Below, piece by piece: positions 18,099 through 27,394 of a stretch of 64,000 nucleotides of DNA; within the stretch, counting starts at the first letter, position 1; each line of letters opens with the position of its first letter. Below the pieces are notes generated by a model. That model ran no database searches, had not been told where the DNA came from, and was given only the letters and a program-made list of their open reading frames with translations. Origin of the DNA: Rivularia sp. PCC 7116 (GTDB lineage: Bacteria; Cyanobacteriota; Cyanobacteriia; Cyanobacteriales; Nostocaceae); NCBI RefSeq assembly GCF_000316665.1, contig NC_019678.1, positions 1,178,001 to 1,242,000 on the forward strand. The letters run 5' to 3'. The position numbers were made by a program, and so were the translations under genes.

Positions 18099-19721
18099 TT
18101 AAAGTTCGGTATTTAAGCGACTTACTTTTAGATGGTTTTTCAGTTGCTTTTCAAAAATAGTATGAGCAAACAATAGAGAACCCGCTTCATCCCGGCTAAA
18201 TTTCAAATTTTCTTCAATCAGCTTTTCAATCAAATACTCCTTCAATACTGGTGTCAGCGAAAAACTAGACTCGTCTGTTTCAAGCAAAGAGCGTCTTTGC
18301 AGTAATTCCACTGCTTCGAGGGTTAATCGCTGCGATACCCTTAACATCAAATTTTTTTGCAGTTTCTTTAAGTCAAAATCACCATTGATAGCTAGCAAAT
18401 ACATAATCTGCTTTTCGACAACAGACAAGCGATTAAATTGCTCGTCTAAACAGGAGCGAATACCCCCAAATACTACTGTCTCTTGTTGGAGAAATTCGTC
18501 TATTTTGCCAGCAAACAATTCATGAATAGCTGTTGCAGCTAATTTGATAAATAAAGGATTTCCTGCATACCGCTGCATTATTTGTTGCGATTCTTCTAAA
18601 TTGACAGTCGCAAATCCTTTTAATTCCAGAATTTCTTTAGTTTGAAGCTGATTTAAACCTGTTAATTTCAAGGAGCGAACCGGTAAAGTATTTCCTTCAA
18701 GAGCAGCAATTTCCTGGGGTTTCTCTCTACTAGTCAATAACAAGCAACTTTGATGTTGAGATTCTCCCAAACGTTGAATCAATTCCCCAAAGGCTTCATA
18801 ACCGGGAAGATATTGAATAGAAGGCACATTTAGATTATTTACATTGATATTTGAGTTCGCGATCGCGCTGGTTTTAGCCGATAATACCTCTGTATATTCC
18901 TGTACTTCAATATTAGAGTTGCTGTATAAGATTGAATCTACATGGTCTAAAATAATTAAACTGCGAGTCGAACGCAAACAACTAACTAATTGAGAAATAC
19001 TCCTAGAAATACTTTGTCCTTTTGTAAAACTTTCTGGTGATATAACTTCTAAAATTTGCTCGAAAATAACCTCTGGAGAAGCAGCAAAACGTAAAGAGCG
19101 CCACACAATAAAATCAAAATTATCTTTGAGAAGTTCTGCTAACCTTACAGAAAAAGTAGTTTTACCAATTCCACCCATACCTAGAAGTACTACTAAACGT
19201 ACTTTCTCTTGTAAAATCCATTTTTCAACTTGAGTTAATTCTTTTTTTCTGCCATAAAAAATGCTGGTATCAACAGCTTCTCCCCAATCCTGCATGGGTG
19301 TAGATTTGTTGTTCGCAATTTCCTGTGCTTTCGTTTTGCTAAAAGTTGTATTAAGAGTCCCCGATTCAATTTGCAGCCAAACTTTTTTATAACCTGCTTT
19401 CTCTAAAAGTTGAGTCACCCGACTCCAGTTTTTCACTTTAATAAAGTCTGGAGCTTGTCTACTCAACATTTCTTCTATATATTTATATAGTCCATTAGAA
19501 AGATAAACTCTAACCGTGCTGCTACTGCGAGTTTTATAAACTTTACTTGCGATTTCCGCCGGACTAAAACCGCATAGCAAACCTCGAAGAAACTTTTTTT
19601 CTACAGGTGTTAAAGCTTTTCCTTTCGCAGACGCTAAATCAACATATAACTTTTCCAAGTCCCAATTGTTTTTAGCTTCTATAAATTCCTCTTCTATTTT
19701 GCGACGACGGCTTGTACTCAT
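18099..19721 (-). CDS. NB-ARC STAND NTPase with N-terminal HTH domain
   Basis: 540 residues. The first ~90 (LTPVEKKFLRGLLCGFSPAE, then SSSTVRVYLSNGLYKYIEEM) resemble the HTH domain found at the N-terminus of cyanobacterial vWA-MoxR-associated/STAND proteins. An NB-ARC ATPase follows: Walker A GMGGIGKTTF at 181-190, Walker B SLIILDHVDSIL near 255-265, and a GNPLF motif (YAGNPLFIKLA) near 405. The C-terminus ends soon after a winged-helix-like region, without the WD40, TPR or LRR sensor repeats usual in this family. The inferred role is nucleotide-switched signalling. Ligand and effector are unknown. The start is ATG. Confidence 0.8.
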   Translation of the reverse strand: MSTSRRRKIEEEFIEAKNNWDLEKLYVDLASAKGKALTPVEKKFLRGLLCGFSPAEIASKVYKTRSSSTVRVYLSNGLYKYIEEMLSRQAPDFIKVKNWSRVTQLLEKAGYKKVWLQIESGTLNTTFSKTKAQEIANNKSTPMQDWGEAVDTSIFYGRKKELTQVEKWILQEKVRLVVLLGMGGIGKTTFSVRLAELLKDNFDFIVWRSLRFAASPEVIFEQILEVISPESFTKGQSISRSISQLVSCLRSTRSLIILDHVDSILYSNSNIEVQEYTEVLSAKTSAIANSNINVNNLNVPSIQYLPGYEAFGELIQRLGESQHQSCLLLTSREKPQEIAALEGNTLPVRSLKLTGLNQLQTKEILELKGFATVNLEESQQIMQRYAGNPLFIKLAATAIHELFAGKIDEFLQQETVVFGGIRSCLDEQFNRLSVVEKQIMYLLAINGDFDLKKLQKNLMLRVSQRLTLEAVELLQRRSLLETDESSFSLTPVLKEYLIEKLIEENLKFSRDEAGSLLFAHTIFEKQLKNHLKVSRLNTEL

Positions 19722-20254
19722 TATTTTTACTGATTTTTTTAAACTCGAATACGGCTTATCTTAACCAGTTTCTAGGTATTTTTCTTTAAAGCAAGAATAA
19801 ATAAAAATGAATTTATAACAAATTTATAAGAAACTTCTAACGAATTTAATAACGGTCGTTAGGTGACTAATTGGTAGTGACTTCGCTATCTTTGAACTTA
19901 ACGTAAACTTAATAAAAATTCTTTGAAACTTTATTCAATTGATGTAAGTCATTAATCCAGGGTCAGGAAAAGTAAGTTTAAGAGTAGTGGTTTAAATAAC
20001 AGACAACAATTTGTATGCGGGCACAATCCAACTACTTAAGTATCGAATTAAATATCGAAATTGCCTAAAATCAATTGGATAAATTTCATTGTTAAAAACT
20101 TGTATGGTGTGGTGTTTTAAATGATAAATTTTTCTATTATCTCAAAAAACGTTGTTTATCGCAAAATCCGCCCAACTTTTAGCGGCTGCATATTTTAGCT
20201 GAGAAAGCTCGAACAAATAGTAGTAGGGCCAAGCAAAGAAGGGAGATTTTACTG
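19722..20254. other. Gene-free divergent region
   Basis: AT-rich upstream region between the leftward NB-ARC gene and a rightward 64-codon gene. I see no gene, hairpin or clear promoter pair. GGGAG, nine bases before the ATG at 20255, is the only translation signal. Confidence 0.45.
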
Positions 20255-20449
20255 ATGGTTAGAATTCGTGACGTAGTACAAAAAGCTTTAGCAACTGGTT
20301 ATTTAAGCGTAGAGGCGGAAAATCAGCTGCGGCGGTTATTAACAACCCGTTATGACTGTGAAGATTTCAACGCTTTCGTAATTCTTCAAGAAGCAGCGAT
20401 GAATGGTAGAGTCAAGCAGGAATCCCGCGAACGTTGTGGGATCAAGTAG
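20255..20449 (+). CDS. Small conserved cyanobacterial protein
   Basis: 64 residues (MVRIRDVVQKALATGYLS...). It is predicted helical with a basic N-terminus and an amphipathic EAENQLRRLLTTRYDCEDF segment. A GGGAG ribosome binding site precedes the ATG. The composition and good start argue that it is a real gene, and similar short proteins occur in filamentous cyanobacteria, but no function is known to me. It is convergent with the LapA-like gene, ending 52 bp from it. Confidence 0.65.
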   Translation: MVRIRDVVQKALATGYLSVEAENQLRRLLTTRYDCEDFNAFVILQEAAMNGRVKQESRERCGIK

Positions 20450-20501
20450 AATCAGGCGAAAAATCTTGATATAACTCTAAGCCAGAATACGCTTTGCAGG
20501 C

Positions 20502-21266
20502 TTATTTCGGCGGAGATTTATCTTCAGCGAAATCCTCATCTAAAAAATCCCAATCGTCATCATCCTGGTTATTCTGAGAACTTTCTGAGTCTTGGGAATT
20601 TGTGGATGCAGCGGCAGGGGGTATAATTACGCGATAATCGGCATCATATACCGATTCTGTCTTGCCTGCTTGAGAATCCTTTAAATCCCTTTCATCGTCA
20701 GCATAAGGGTTACTAGTTCTGGCATAATCATTTTCTGGTTCCTGAAAATCTTCGTAGTCCCTATCGTCTTGAATTTTTGTATACTCGGGGCGAGGTAATG
20801 GTTCAAAATATTCTTTTTCTGCTTTTTCTTCAAAATCCCAATCATCGCTAGCGTTTCTATCTAAATCCCAATCATCATAATCATCCTCATAATCATCCTC
20901 AAACTGATTAGATGTCTGGGGCGAGTTGCTTGGCGGTGGGGGATATACTCTATCTTCAAAATTATTTTCTCTAGGATTTTCTCTATAAGTTCGTTTGTTG
21001 ACACGGGGTGAATCTTCTAACGGTTCATAGGATGTTCTTCGAGGTTGCGGCGAAACAGCACGGCTTGATAATTGAGTTAAGCCGCTAATTAACAAGGAAG
21101 TGAAAGCACCAGCAGCAGTACTGAACAACATCCACATAGCTAAAGAAACTGGTTTAGTTCGTAAGCCAAGAAAAACTAACGGTATTGCGGGAGACCAATT
21201 TTGGGCTAGCAATAGCATAAGTCCTCCCAGTACTGCAACCAAGAGAATTAAGCGAATTACAGTCAT
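20502..21266 (-). CDS. LapA-like membrane protein with acidic DDWD-rich tail
   Basis: 254 residues from the ATG at 21266; the TTG at 21305 would add 13 polar residues before the membrane helix. Two N-terminal helices (VIRLILLVAVLGGLMLLLAQ and a second at ~40-60) match the LapA/DUF1049 fold. The remaining ~190 residues are disordered and strongly acidic, with repeated tryptophan-in-acid motifs: YDDWDLD, DDWDFEE and DDDDWDFLDEDF. Such motifs usually act as short binding motifs. The gene lies upstream of ubiX in the leftward reading order of other genes but is not obviously in an operon. Confidence 0.65.
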   Translation of the reverse strand: MTVIRLILLVAVLGGLMLLLAQNWSPAIPLVFLGLRTKPVSLAMWMLFSTAAGAFTSLLISGLTQLSSRAVSPQPRRTSYEPLEDSPRVNKRTYRENPRENNFEDRVYPPPPSNSPQTSNQFEDDYEDDYDDWDLDRNASDDWDFEEKAEKEYFEPLPRPEYTKIQDDRDYEDFQEPENDYARTSNPYADDERDLKDSQAGKTESVYDADYRVIIPPAAASTNSQDSESSQNNQDDDDWDFLDEDFAEDKSPPK

Positions 21267-21378
21267 AAGAAAATCTTGATAGTTTGGAAACGAGCTTGTC
21301 TTCAAACCTGCCGATTGCAGTTCTTACAAGCTCAGTGGCTTCAACCCTAAGTTACTGATACCTTTACTTTATAATTTA

Positions 21379-21996
21379 TCAACGACCTTGCCAGCGTTTA
21401 ATAGGTACGCAATCAATATCAAGTTGATCTAAACTACGAGCCACAACAAAATCAACTAAATCCTCAACAGTTTGGGGATTGTGATACCAAGCTGGAATCG
21501 CAGGAACTATTCTAGCTCCAGCTTCAGCTAAACTAACTAAATTTCGCAGATGAATCAAACTTAGAGGAGTTTCGCGGGGTACAATTACAAGCTTTCGCCC
21601 TTCTTTAAGTTGAACATCGGCAGCCCTTTCTAGCAAATCCGAGCTTAAACCACCGGCTAATTTACCTACAGTACTCATACTGCAAGGCATAATTATCATT
21701 CCTAAAGTACGAAAAGAACCGCTTGCAATGTTGGCTCCGACATCAGCCCAAGGATGGCAGCGTAGTTTACCTGCTTTTTCTACTCCTGCTTGGTTTCGCC
21801 AAAATTGCTCTTGAGCCTTTGGCTCTGCTGGCATGGGGGTACTGTTTTCCGACTGCCAAACCATAAAGCTCGATCTTGATGCGACTAATTCGATAGCGTA
21901 ATCTGCTGCTAACAAAAACTTAAGGGCGCGGACAGCGTAAATAAGACCTGATGCACCTGAGACACCTAATATTAATGGGCGGGCGTTATTGGACAC
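21379..21996 (-). CDS. ubiX: UbiX family flavin prenyltransferase
   Basis: 205 residues, starting at a GTG (21996). It attaches a dimethylallyl group to FMN to make the prenylated cofactor of UbiD-type decarboxylases. Conserved segments: LILGVSGASGLIYAVRALKF at the N-terminus (flavin binding), then PCSMSTVGKLAGGLSSDLLERAADV and RKLVIVPRETPLSLIHLRNL, all textbook UbiX. In cyanobacteria it serves quinone or aromatic metabolism. It lies downstream of the RNB-family gene, about 360 bp away, on the same strand; this neighbourhood is common in cyanobacteria. Confidence 0.93.
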   Translation of the reverse strand: MSNNARPLILGVSGASGLIYAVRALKFLLAADYAIELVASRSSFMVWQSENSTPMPAEPKAQEQFWRNQAGVEKAGKLRCHPWADVGANIASGSFRTLGMIIMPCSMSTVGKLAGGLSSDLLERAADVQLKEGRKLVIVPRETPLSLIHLRNLVSLAEAGARIVPAIPAWYHNPQTVEDLVDFVVARSLDQLDIDCVPIKRWQGR

Positions 21997-22130
21997 TTGC
22001 TTGGGTGAGTCCTTAGATAATTGAATTAAACTAGAAAACCAAAAAACTAGAAACTAAAATTACAAAAAAGGCAGGAGGCAGAGGGCAGAAGGTAAGAAGT
22101 ATTAATTAAAATGCACGTTCTGAGCTTAAA

Positions 22131-22149
22131 GCATGTCCGCAGGACATGC
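22131..22149. repeat. Perfect 8-bp inverted repeat GCATGTCC...GGACATGC
   Basis: GCATGTCC (22131-22138), a three-base loop, then GGACATGC (22142-22149), in the spacer between ubiX and the RNB gene. A second hairpin, CCCCCCA...TGGGGGG (22274-22293), lies closer to the RNB gene and may be its weak terminator. Confidence 0.5.
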
Positions 22150-22273
22150 TGTGCTAACAGTAAAATCAAATAATTATACTGAGACTGTCCTGGCTCGCGA
22201 GGTATAAAAAGTTAGCGCATCTTACTCACTCTTTTAACGGCGACTACCCTTCTGCCTTCTGAAATACAACCAA

Positions 22274-22293
22274 CCCCCCACAGAGTTGGGGGG
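22274..22293 (-). terminator. Possible terminator after the RNB-family gene
   Basis: CCCCCCA (22274-22280) and TGGGGGG (22287-22293) form a strong 7-bp stem with a 6-base loop. Read leftward the trailing sequence is TTGGTTGTATTT, a poor T-run, so termination would be partial. Confidence 0.45.
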
Positions 22294-22354
22294 CTATGTG
22301 TAAGTCCTGTTTTTTGAACTCCTAACTCTTAACTTACGATATGATGACTACTTT

Positions 22355-24685
22355 TTACTCATCTTCGTAGTCTTCCATATCATCCGACTCGTAACGATGG
22401 TTAACATAGTAACCGGAAGAATCCGAATCGCGATCGCTTGCTCCATCATCGTTACCTACGGTAACCAAATCAATTTGCTGACGGTAATAATCGACACTCT
22501 TCACCTGAACGGCTACGCGGTCACCCAGTCGATAGGATGCGCGATTTTTACGACCGAATAATGCCTGCTGCCGAGCGCGATATTCATACCAATCGTCTTT
22601 GAGAGAACTAACATGTACTAGCCCTTCTACCCGCAAAGGTATATTGCTAATTTCTTCAGTTTCCTGGCTTGGTACCTCAATTTCAACGAAGAACCCGTAT
22701 GATTGAACGCCAGTAATTACACCACTGAAGACTTCGCCAATTCGCTGTTTCATCAAAGCGGCTCTTTTTAAACCTTCTAAATCCGCTTCAGCTTCTTGGA
22801 CTTCCTTTTCTCTATCGTTGATTTGGGTAATAACCCTTGCCAAATCGGCTTGTAGTTCCTGCTGTAGCTCGGGAGGTAGCACGTTCCAGTTAATGTCACC
22901 ATGACAATTGCTCGAACGTAAATTTACTCTTTCTTTGACGCGAGTATTACGGCGATCGCGTCCGTTTTCGATTAAAGAGTAATATACCCTTTGCATCAGT
23001 AAATCGGGATAGCGGCGCATCGGAGAGGTACAGTGAAGATAACCGTCTGGTAAAGCTAAACCAAAGTGTCCGCCTTGATTGGTGGTATAAGTAGGCGGCT
23101 TAAGAGTATCTTGCAATAAATAAGTCAGAACTTGTTCGGAAGCAGATTCAGCAAACACTTTGGTTAAGTGTTGATAATCTAAAGGTTGAATCTCAATATC
23201 ATCCGGTAACGCCAGCTCTACACCCAAGTTAATTGCTAGTTTAAGCATTTCTTGAACATCGTCTGGATCTGGTGCTCCTTGAACTCGCCAAATCGCTGGA
23301 ATACCCAAAGCGTTTAAATGAATTGCCATTAATTGATTCGTTAACAGCACTAATTCCGTTAACAAAGAACTAACTGACGAATCAGTTTCAGTAACACAAC
23401 CGCTAGCACCTTCGTCAAAGAAGGGGTTTTGTAAGACGGGTAGATTTAACTGCAAGCTACCTCTAGCCAAACGTTGTTCCTTTAGAACTATTGCTAAGGC
23501 TTGCAACTGTTGCAGCATTTCCACAACTTCAGGCTCTTCTTTGGTTTCAGCCCCAAGAACTTGACTAGCTTGCTTTTGGTTTAAATCCGTATCTACATTA
23601 ACTACACTTGGCTGGATTTCCCAGTCAAGTACTTCTCCAGTTTCCCCATCTAAAGTAGTTAGAAAAGAAATTGCTAACCTGTCGCTTCCGGTAACTAAGG
23701 AACTTCTTGCTGCCACAGCATCTGGTAGCATAGGCAAAACCAGCTTTCCTAAATAAACGCTTCTTCCGCGTTTCAAAGCTTCGCGATCTAAAGCTTCATC
23801 TGGCTTTACATAATGAGAAACGTCAGCGATGTGGAAACCTAACAACCAATTTCCTTCTTCAGTTTCTTCTAAGGAGATGGCATTTTCTCTAACTTTTGAC
23901 GAATCGGCGTTAGCGCAAATGCAAATCGTATATTTATCTGTTAAGTCAAGTCGGCTTTTACGATCTGCTTTAAGTATCCTTTTAGGTAATTTCGCTGCAA
24001 CTTCTTCGACATTATCCGAAAAAGTACGGGACAGGTCGTGTTTGCAAGTAACCAAATCAATATCGGCAGCTGCTTCTGCATCGCTACCTAAAATTTGCAC
24101 CACTTTACCTAAAGGCGGGTATTGAGCTAAGGGATAGCGCAGCACCTGTACGTGGGCGAGATGGTCGATGGCGTTGTCTAAAACAATACCATTTTGTCGT
24201 AATTTGAGTTCAAACAGCAGTCGGTCATCCAAAGGTACGGCACGAAAACCTCCTTCTATTTGCTTGATTCGCGCTAATAGAGTGTGGTTAGAACGTTCTA
24301 AAACCAGCCTTACCTCACCTTCAGGAGAACGCCTGCGACTACCTTCTTTAAGAACTCTGACTAAAACGCGATCGCCATTCCAAGCATTACTTAAATGGCT
24401 TTCTCGGATATAAATATCTTCAGCAGCTTCTACATCTTGAATTGCAAAACAAAAGCCCTTAGAAGAACAGCGAAGTTTAGCTTCAATCAAAGAATCTTCT
24501 GAAAGACGACGATACTTACCTCGTTCTTTCGCTAAAATTCCAATTTTTTCTAAAACATCTAAGGCAATTTGCAGTTTTTGTATGCTGTCATCATCTTCAC
24601 AACCAAGTTTTTTTTCTAGAAGTTTACGAGCTACCAATTTATCATCAGTAAAATTGGCAAGGAGTGTAGCGATTGAAAATTCCAT
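22355..24685 (-). CDS. RNB-family (RNase II/R-like) protein lacking the DxxxxxDxDD motif
   Basis: 776 residues from the ATG at 24685 (MEFSIATLLANFTDDKLV); ATG 24700 is possible. Order: winged-helix N-terminus, cold-shock-like OB domains (~65-200), RNB domain (~240-600, with GFHIADVSHYV, VLPMLPDAVAARSSL and LHCTSPMRRYPDLLMQR), and a C-terminal S1 domain (RIGEVFSGVITGVQSYGFFV). The place where exoribonucleases carry the metal-binding TIDPxDAxDFDDA reads TICICANADSSKVRENAIS (~253-271), so the four catalytic aspartates appear absent. This resembles the cyanobacterial Zam-type RNB proteins. It may bind RNA without degrading it, or be regulated differently; activity is uncertain. Confidence 0.8.
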   Translation of the reverse strand: MEFSIATLLANFTDDKLVARKLLEKKLGCEDDDSIQKLQIALDVLEKIGILAKERGKYRRLSEDSLIEAKLRCSSKGFCFAIQDVEAAEDIYIRESHLSNAWNGDRVLVRVLKEGSRRRSPEGEVRLVLERSNHTLLARIKQIEGGFRAVPLDDRLLFELKLRQNGIVLDNAIDHLAHVQVLRYPLAQYPPLGKVVQILGSDAEAAADIDLVTCKHDLSRTFSDNVEEVAAKLPKRILKADRKSRLDLTDKYTICICANADSSKVRENAISLEETEEGNWLLGFHIADVSHYVKPDEALDREALKRGRSVYLGKLVLPMLPDAVAARSSLVTGSDRLAISFLTTLDGETGEVLDWEIQPSVVNVDTDLNQKQASQVLGAETKEEPEVVEMLQQLQALAIVLKEQRLARGSLQLNLPVLQNPFFDEGASGCVTETDSSVSSLLTELVLLTNQLMAIHLNALGIPAIWRVQGAPDPDDVQEMLKLAINLGVELALPDDIEIQPLDYQHLTKVFAESASEQVLTYLLQDTLKPPTYTTNQGGHFGLALPDGYLHCTSPMRRYPDLLMQRVYYSLIENGRDRRNTRVKERVNLRSSNCHGDINWNVLPPELQQELQADLARVITQINDREKEVQEAEADLEGLKRAALMKQRIGEVFSGVITGVQSYGFFVEIEVPSQETEEISNIPLRVEGLVHVSSLKDDWYEYRARQQALFGRKNRASYRLGDRVAVQVKSVDYYRQQIDLVTVGNDDGASDRDSDSSGYYVNHRYESDDMEDYEDE

Positions 24686-25240
24686 GCACTGAACCGACAT
24701 AGAGGTCAAAACATCGTTTTTTTAATTGGTTAGTCTTCTTGCGTATACCCTCACTACCTGCAAAGAAGTCAATCAATTTTGCGAAAATTTTGGGGGAGAT
24801 ATTCTTTCCCGTTCACCGTTTGCGGTGGGGCTTAGTTTAGGGGAAGAGTATCTTACCCCCAACGTCTCTTCCCAAAACTTTTCAAGATGGATTTTAAGGA
24901 CAGTGCATTTCCCTGGAGCCACTAAGAAAGCGGAAGTTCCCACAGTACGAGAGAAGTGGCGGGGTTCCCCCATGCGAGCGGAACGCTTTCTCATAGGGTG
25001 CAACTGTCCAGAATTTACGATTTTGGATTGAAACCCCAGACTTATCTGTAGGTTTAAAAGATTCTAGTAAGTCCGACAGGAAATTAGCATGACAATTACA
25101 ACAAGTACCGTGTCTACTAAAGTTGCCTTGCTTGAAACCATAATCCAAAATCTTAAATATAAAATTGTTTCGGTCATCTAGAAACGAATTACCCGCCCCC
25201 ATAGAGGGTATTACACAATTATCTCAGAATTTGTTGGCTC
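24686..25240. other. Gene-free stretch with several inverted repeats
   Basis: No convincing gene. Structures seen: GGGAAGAG (24841-24848) facing CTCTTCCC (24866-24873); GAAAGCG (24926-24932) facing CGCTTTC (24984-24990), enclosing a GGGGTTCCCCC hairpin; and GATTTTGGATT (25019-25029) facing AATCCAAAATC (25142-25152). The GGGGTTCCCCCATG segment resembles one in the IS605-type right end at 29.6 kb, so this may be another decayed mobile-element end. Leftward frames here encode a CCNCH segment but look incidental. Confidence 0.45.
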
Positions 25241-25379
25241 TACAAGAACCAACATTAAGACTAATCTGACAAAGCACACCTGAAATAATTCTTACTTCGT
25301 CGTTATGATTATGAACGGCAAAGTTTTTGAAAGGTAACATGGGAAAATTGATCGCTGTTTTTCCGTTTATCAGTAGAAA

Positions 25380-26050
25380 GGAAAATCAGCTTACTGTTCA
25401 ATTGTTCTACACGTTCGGGTACTTTGACACCACCTAACTCTGAAAATGTACTTGGAGAAACTGCCGACTAACCGAACTGCCCCTATGTAGAATCGGTAAC
25501 AATTAGGTCAGCAGTCAAACCGCCTCGGGAGGTGGAACCATTACTTTATATTGTAGATAAGGAGGGTAATTCCAGAAAATAGTTCTGGAAAGCAATTTGG
25601 GTATTTAGTATAGCATCGATAGCAATACTACTAAAAATTACTCACTTTTTAGCCAAAAAAATACTCCATTGACTTTACCTTTTCCTACAATCAGAACGTT
25701 TTACACGATTCGCAAGTAGGGTTTCGTTTTATAGTGAAACTTTTATACAAGAATATTTTTGAGAAAATTTCTTGTCTAATAAGAAAAGAACACAAGCCAC
25801 TATTTTTGTTCCAACGAACAAGCTAAACTAACATACATTGGATCATGTATATCGCATTCTATTTTCTGATAGTTTACTACGCGGTGGTAGCAACATCGGA
25901 GCTTACCTGACCCGGAACATCAAAAAAAGAACCCCACCGTAACCTCGGTATGTTAGGGTAAGCAAGCGGTGTAGCCAATAACTATTTTTCCGTAAAGAAA
26001 GATAGTAAGTTGCAGCCATCGATAGGCACCTTCGGTAAACACCATAACAC
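25380..26050. ncRNA. Candidate structured non-coding RNA region (unconfirmed)
   Basis: Within the gene-free stretch before 26262, several stems can be drawn: CCGCCT-CGGG-AGGTGG near 25519-25534, CCAGAA-AATAG-TTCTGG near 25574-25590, and GCTTACC (25901-25907) with GGTAAGC (25957-25963) enclosing ACCG...CGGT (25936-25948). No family such as 6S RNA, tmRNA or Yfr1 is recognised, and neither strand is favoured. Treat it as a candidate only. Confidence 0.25.
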
Positions 26051-26261
26051 ATCAAAAGCTTGTAACAAGTTTTGTGATACACAATCTCCTACACATCAAA
26101 AAGGACAAATTAACGTAACTTAAAATTACTGATTCAATTGACTCACTCAACTAGCAAAGAAATTTTGGTATTTTAGTTGTCGTTATATGTCGAAATAAAA
26201 AATAAACACTTAACAGCAACAATCAATCCACGTCAAGCAGATTTAAATTGGTAGCAATATT

Positions 26262-27263
26262 ATGTTGGCTCAATTTCAGAGCTTGTATCCTACAGGTAGT
26301 CTTACAACCGAATTATTACAAATTCATCACGGTAAATATATCGTTCGTTCCAGCGTGCAAGTTGAAGGTGTAACCCGTGCGACTGGAATGGCTGCGTCTG
26401 AAATCATTGAAGAAGCAGAAGATAGATCGAGAACTAGAGCGTTGATGGTTTTAGGAATCACAGATGAAGAATCTCAACCAGAAGTACAGCAAAAACAAGT
26501 TTCGGCTTCACCACAGTCAAATCTAGAGGTTCTTGAAAATCGATCCTTAACCACTGCAAAAGCTAGAGTAGAATCCCCCCCTCACAGCACAAATTCTTCT
26601 GAAGTAACTCAAACTCCAATCTCAAATACCCCACCGGCAGCTTCTTCTCAAGTTGCAGAAACTCCAATATCAAATATTCCACCAGTAACTTCTGCTCAAG
26701 TAACTCAAACACCCGTACCAGATACTCGTTCAACTACTCCAGAACTAGCGGAAACTTCCGTAGTCGAAACTGTAGAAACATCGCCGCCTCCCGAGCTTTT
26801 TCTTGAGGAAGATAATAGCGATATTTACAGTCAAGAATTTGATAAATCCTTACCGATACAAACATATAGCGAGACAGAATTTGATGCACCAGATAACTTA
26901 GATAACTCAGAAAATCCTGAAATAGCATCGGATAATCCACCAGAAGAAGAACCAACTCCCAGTAAAACATCTAGTAAAAGCACTACTGGAAGAACTACAA
27001 AGAAGAAGACAACAAGCACAACCAAAAGAAAGAAAAAGAGCGAACCAATTGATTTATCTGACGTAATTGCCAAAACCGATGTTGAAATGGAGCGCCTAAG
27101 TTGGACTCCCCAGCAAGGAAGGGAATATTTAATTCAAACTTACGGCAAACGAGGACGAACTCTACTTACTGAAGAAGAATTACTTGATTTTCTTCAGCAT
27201 TTAGAATCTATCCCCACGCCACAGCCAGAGCTTTCGGAAGCAGATCCATTAGCAGGATTTTAG
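26262..27263 (+). CDS. Low-complexity protein with conserved N- and C-terminal modules
   Basis: 333 residues. The N-terminal ~70 (SLYPTGSLTTELLQIHHGKYIVRSSVQ..., ending ALMVLGI) look folded. Residues ~80-260 are Pro/Ser/Thr/Glu-rich with approximate repeats (TPISNTPPAAS, TPISNIPPVTS) and then Lys/Thr-rich. The C-terminal ~65 residues are again ordered: DLSDVIAKTDVEMERLSWTP, then QQGREYLIQTYGKRGRTLLT. The C-terminal pattern recurs in a truncated copy at 27395. The start is ATG with no strong ribosome binding site. I do not recognise a function; similar proteins occur in filamentous cyanobacteria. Confidence 0.7.
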   Translation: MLAQFQSLYPTGSLTTELLQIHHGKYIVRSSVQVEGVTRATGMAASEIIEEAEDRSRTRALMVLGITDEESQPEVQQKQVSASPQSNLEVLENRSLTTAKARVESPPHSTNSSEVTQTPISNTPPAASSQVAETPISNIPPVTSAQVTQTPVPDTRSTTPELAETSVVETVETSPPPELFLEEDNSDIYSQEFDKSLPIQTYSETEFDAPDNLDNSENPEIASDNPPEEEPTPSKTSSKSTTGRTTKKKTTSTTKRKKKSEPIDLSDVIAKTDVEMERLSWTPQQGREYLIQTYGKRGRTLLTEEELLDFLQHLESIPTPQPELSEADPLAGF

Positions 27264-27394
27264 GTATTTATTGGGCATGGGGCATAGGAAGAGAGAACAG
27301 AATAATTCGTAATTTCGCAATTATGAAATCTTAACTTCCAACTCCTCATTCCCCAATCAAAACAAAGTATCCGTTATTCAAATCCAAAATATAA

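Noticed and set aside
24726-25202. Overlapping frames on both strands in the gap upstream of the RNB gene
   Set aside because: Composition is not protein-like; frames follow the inverted repeats.
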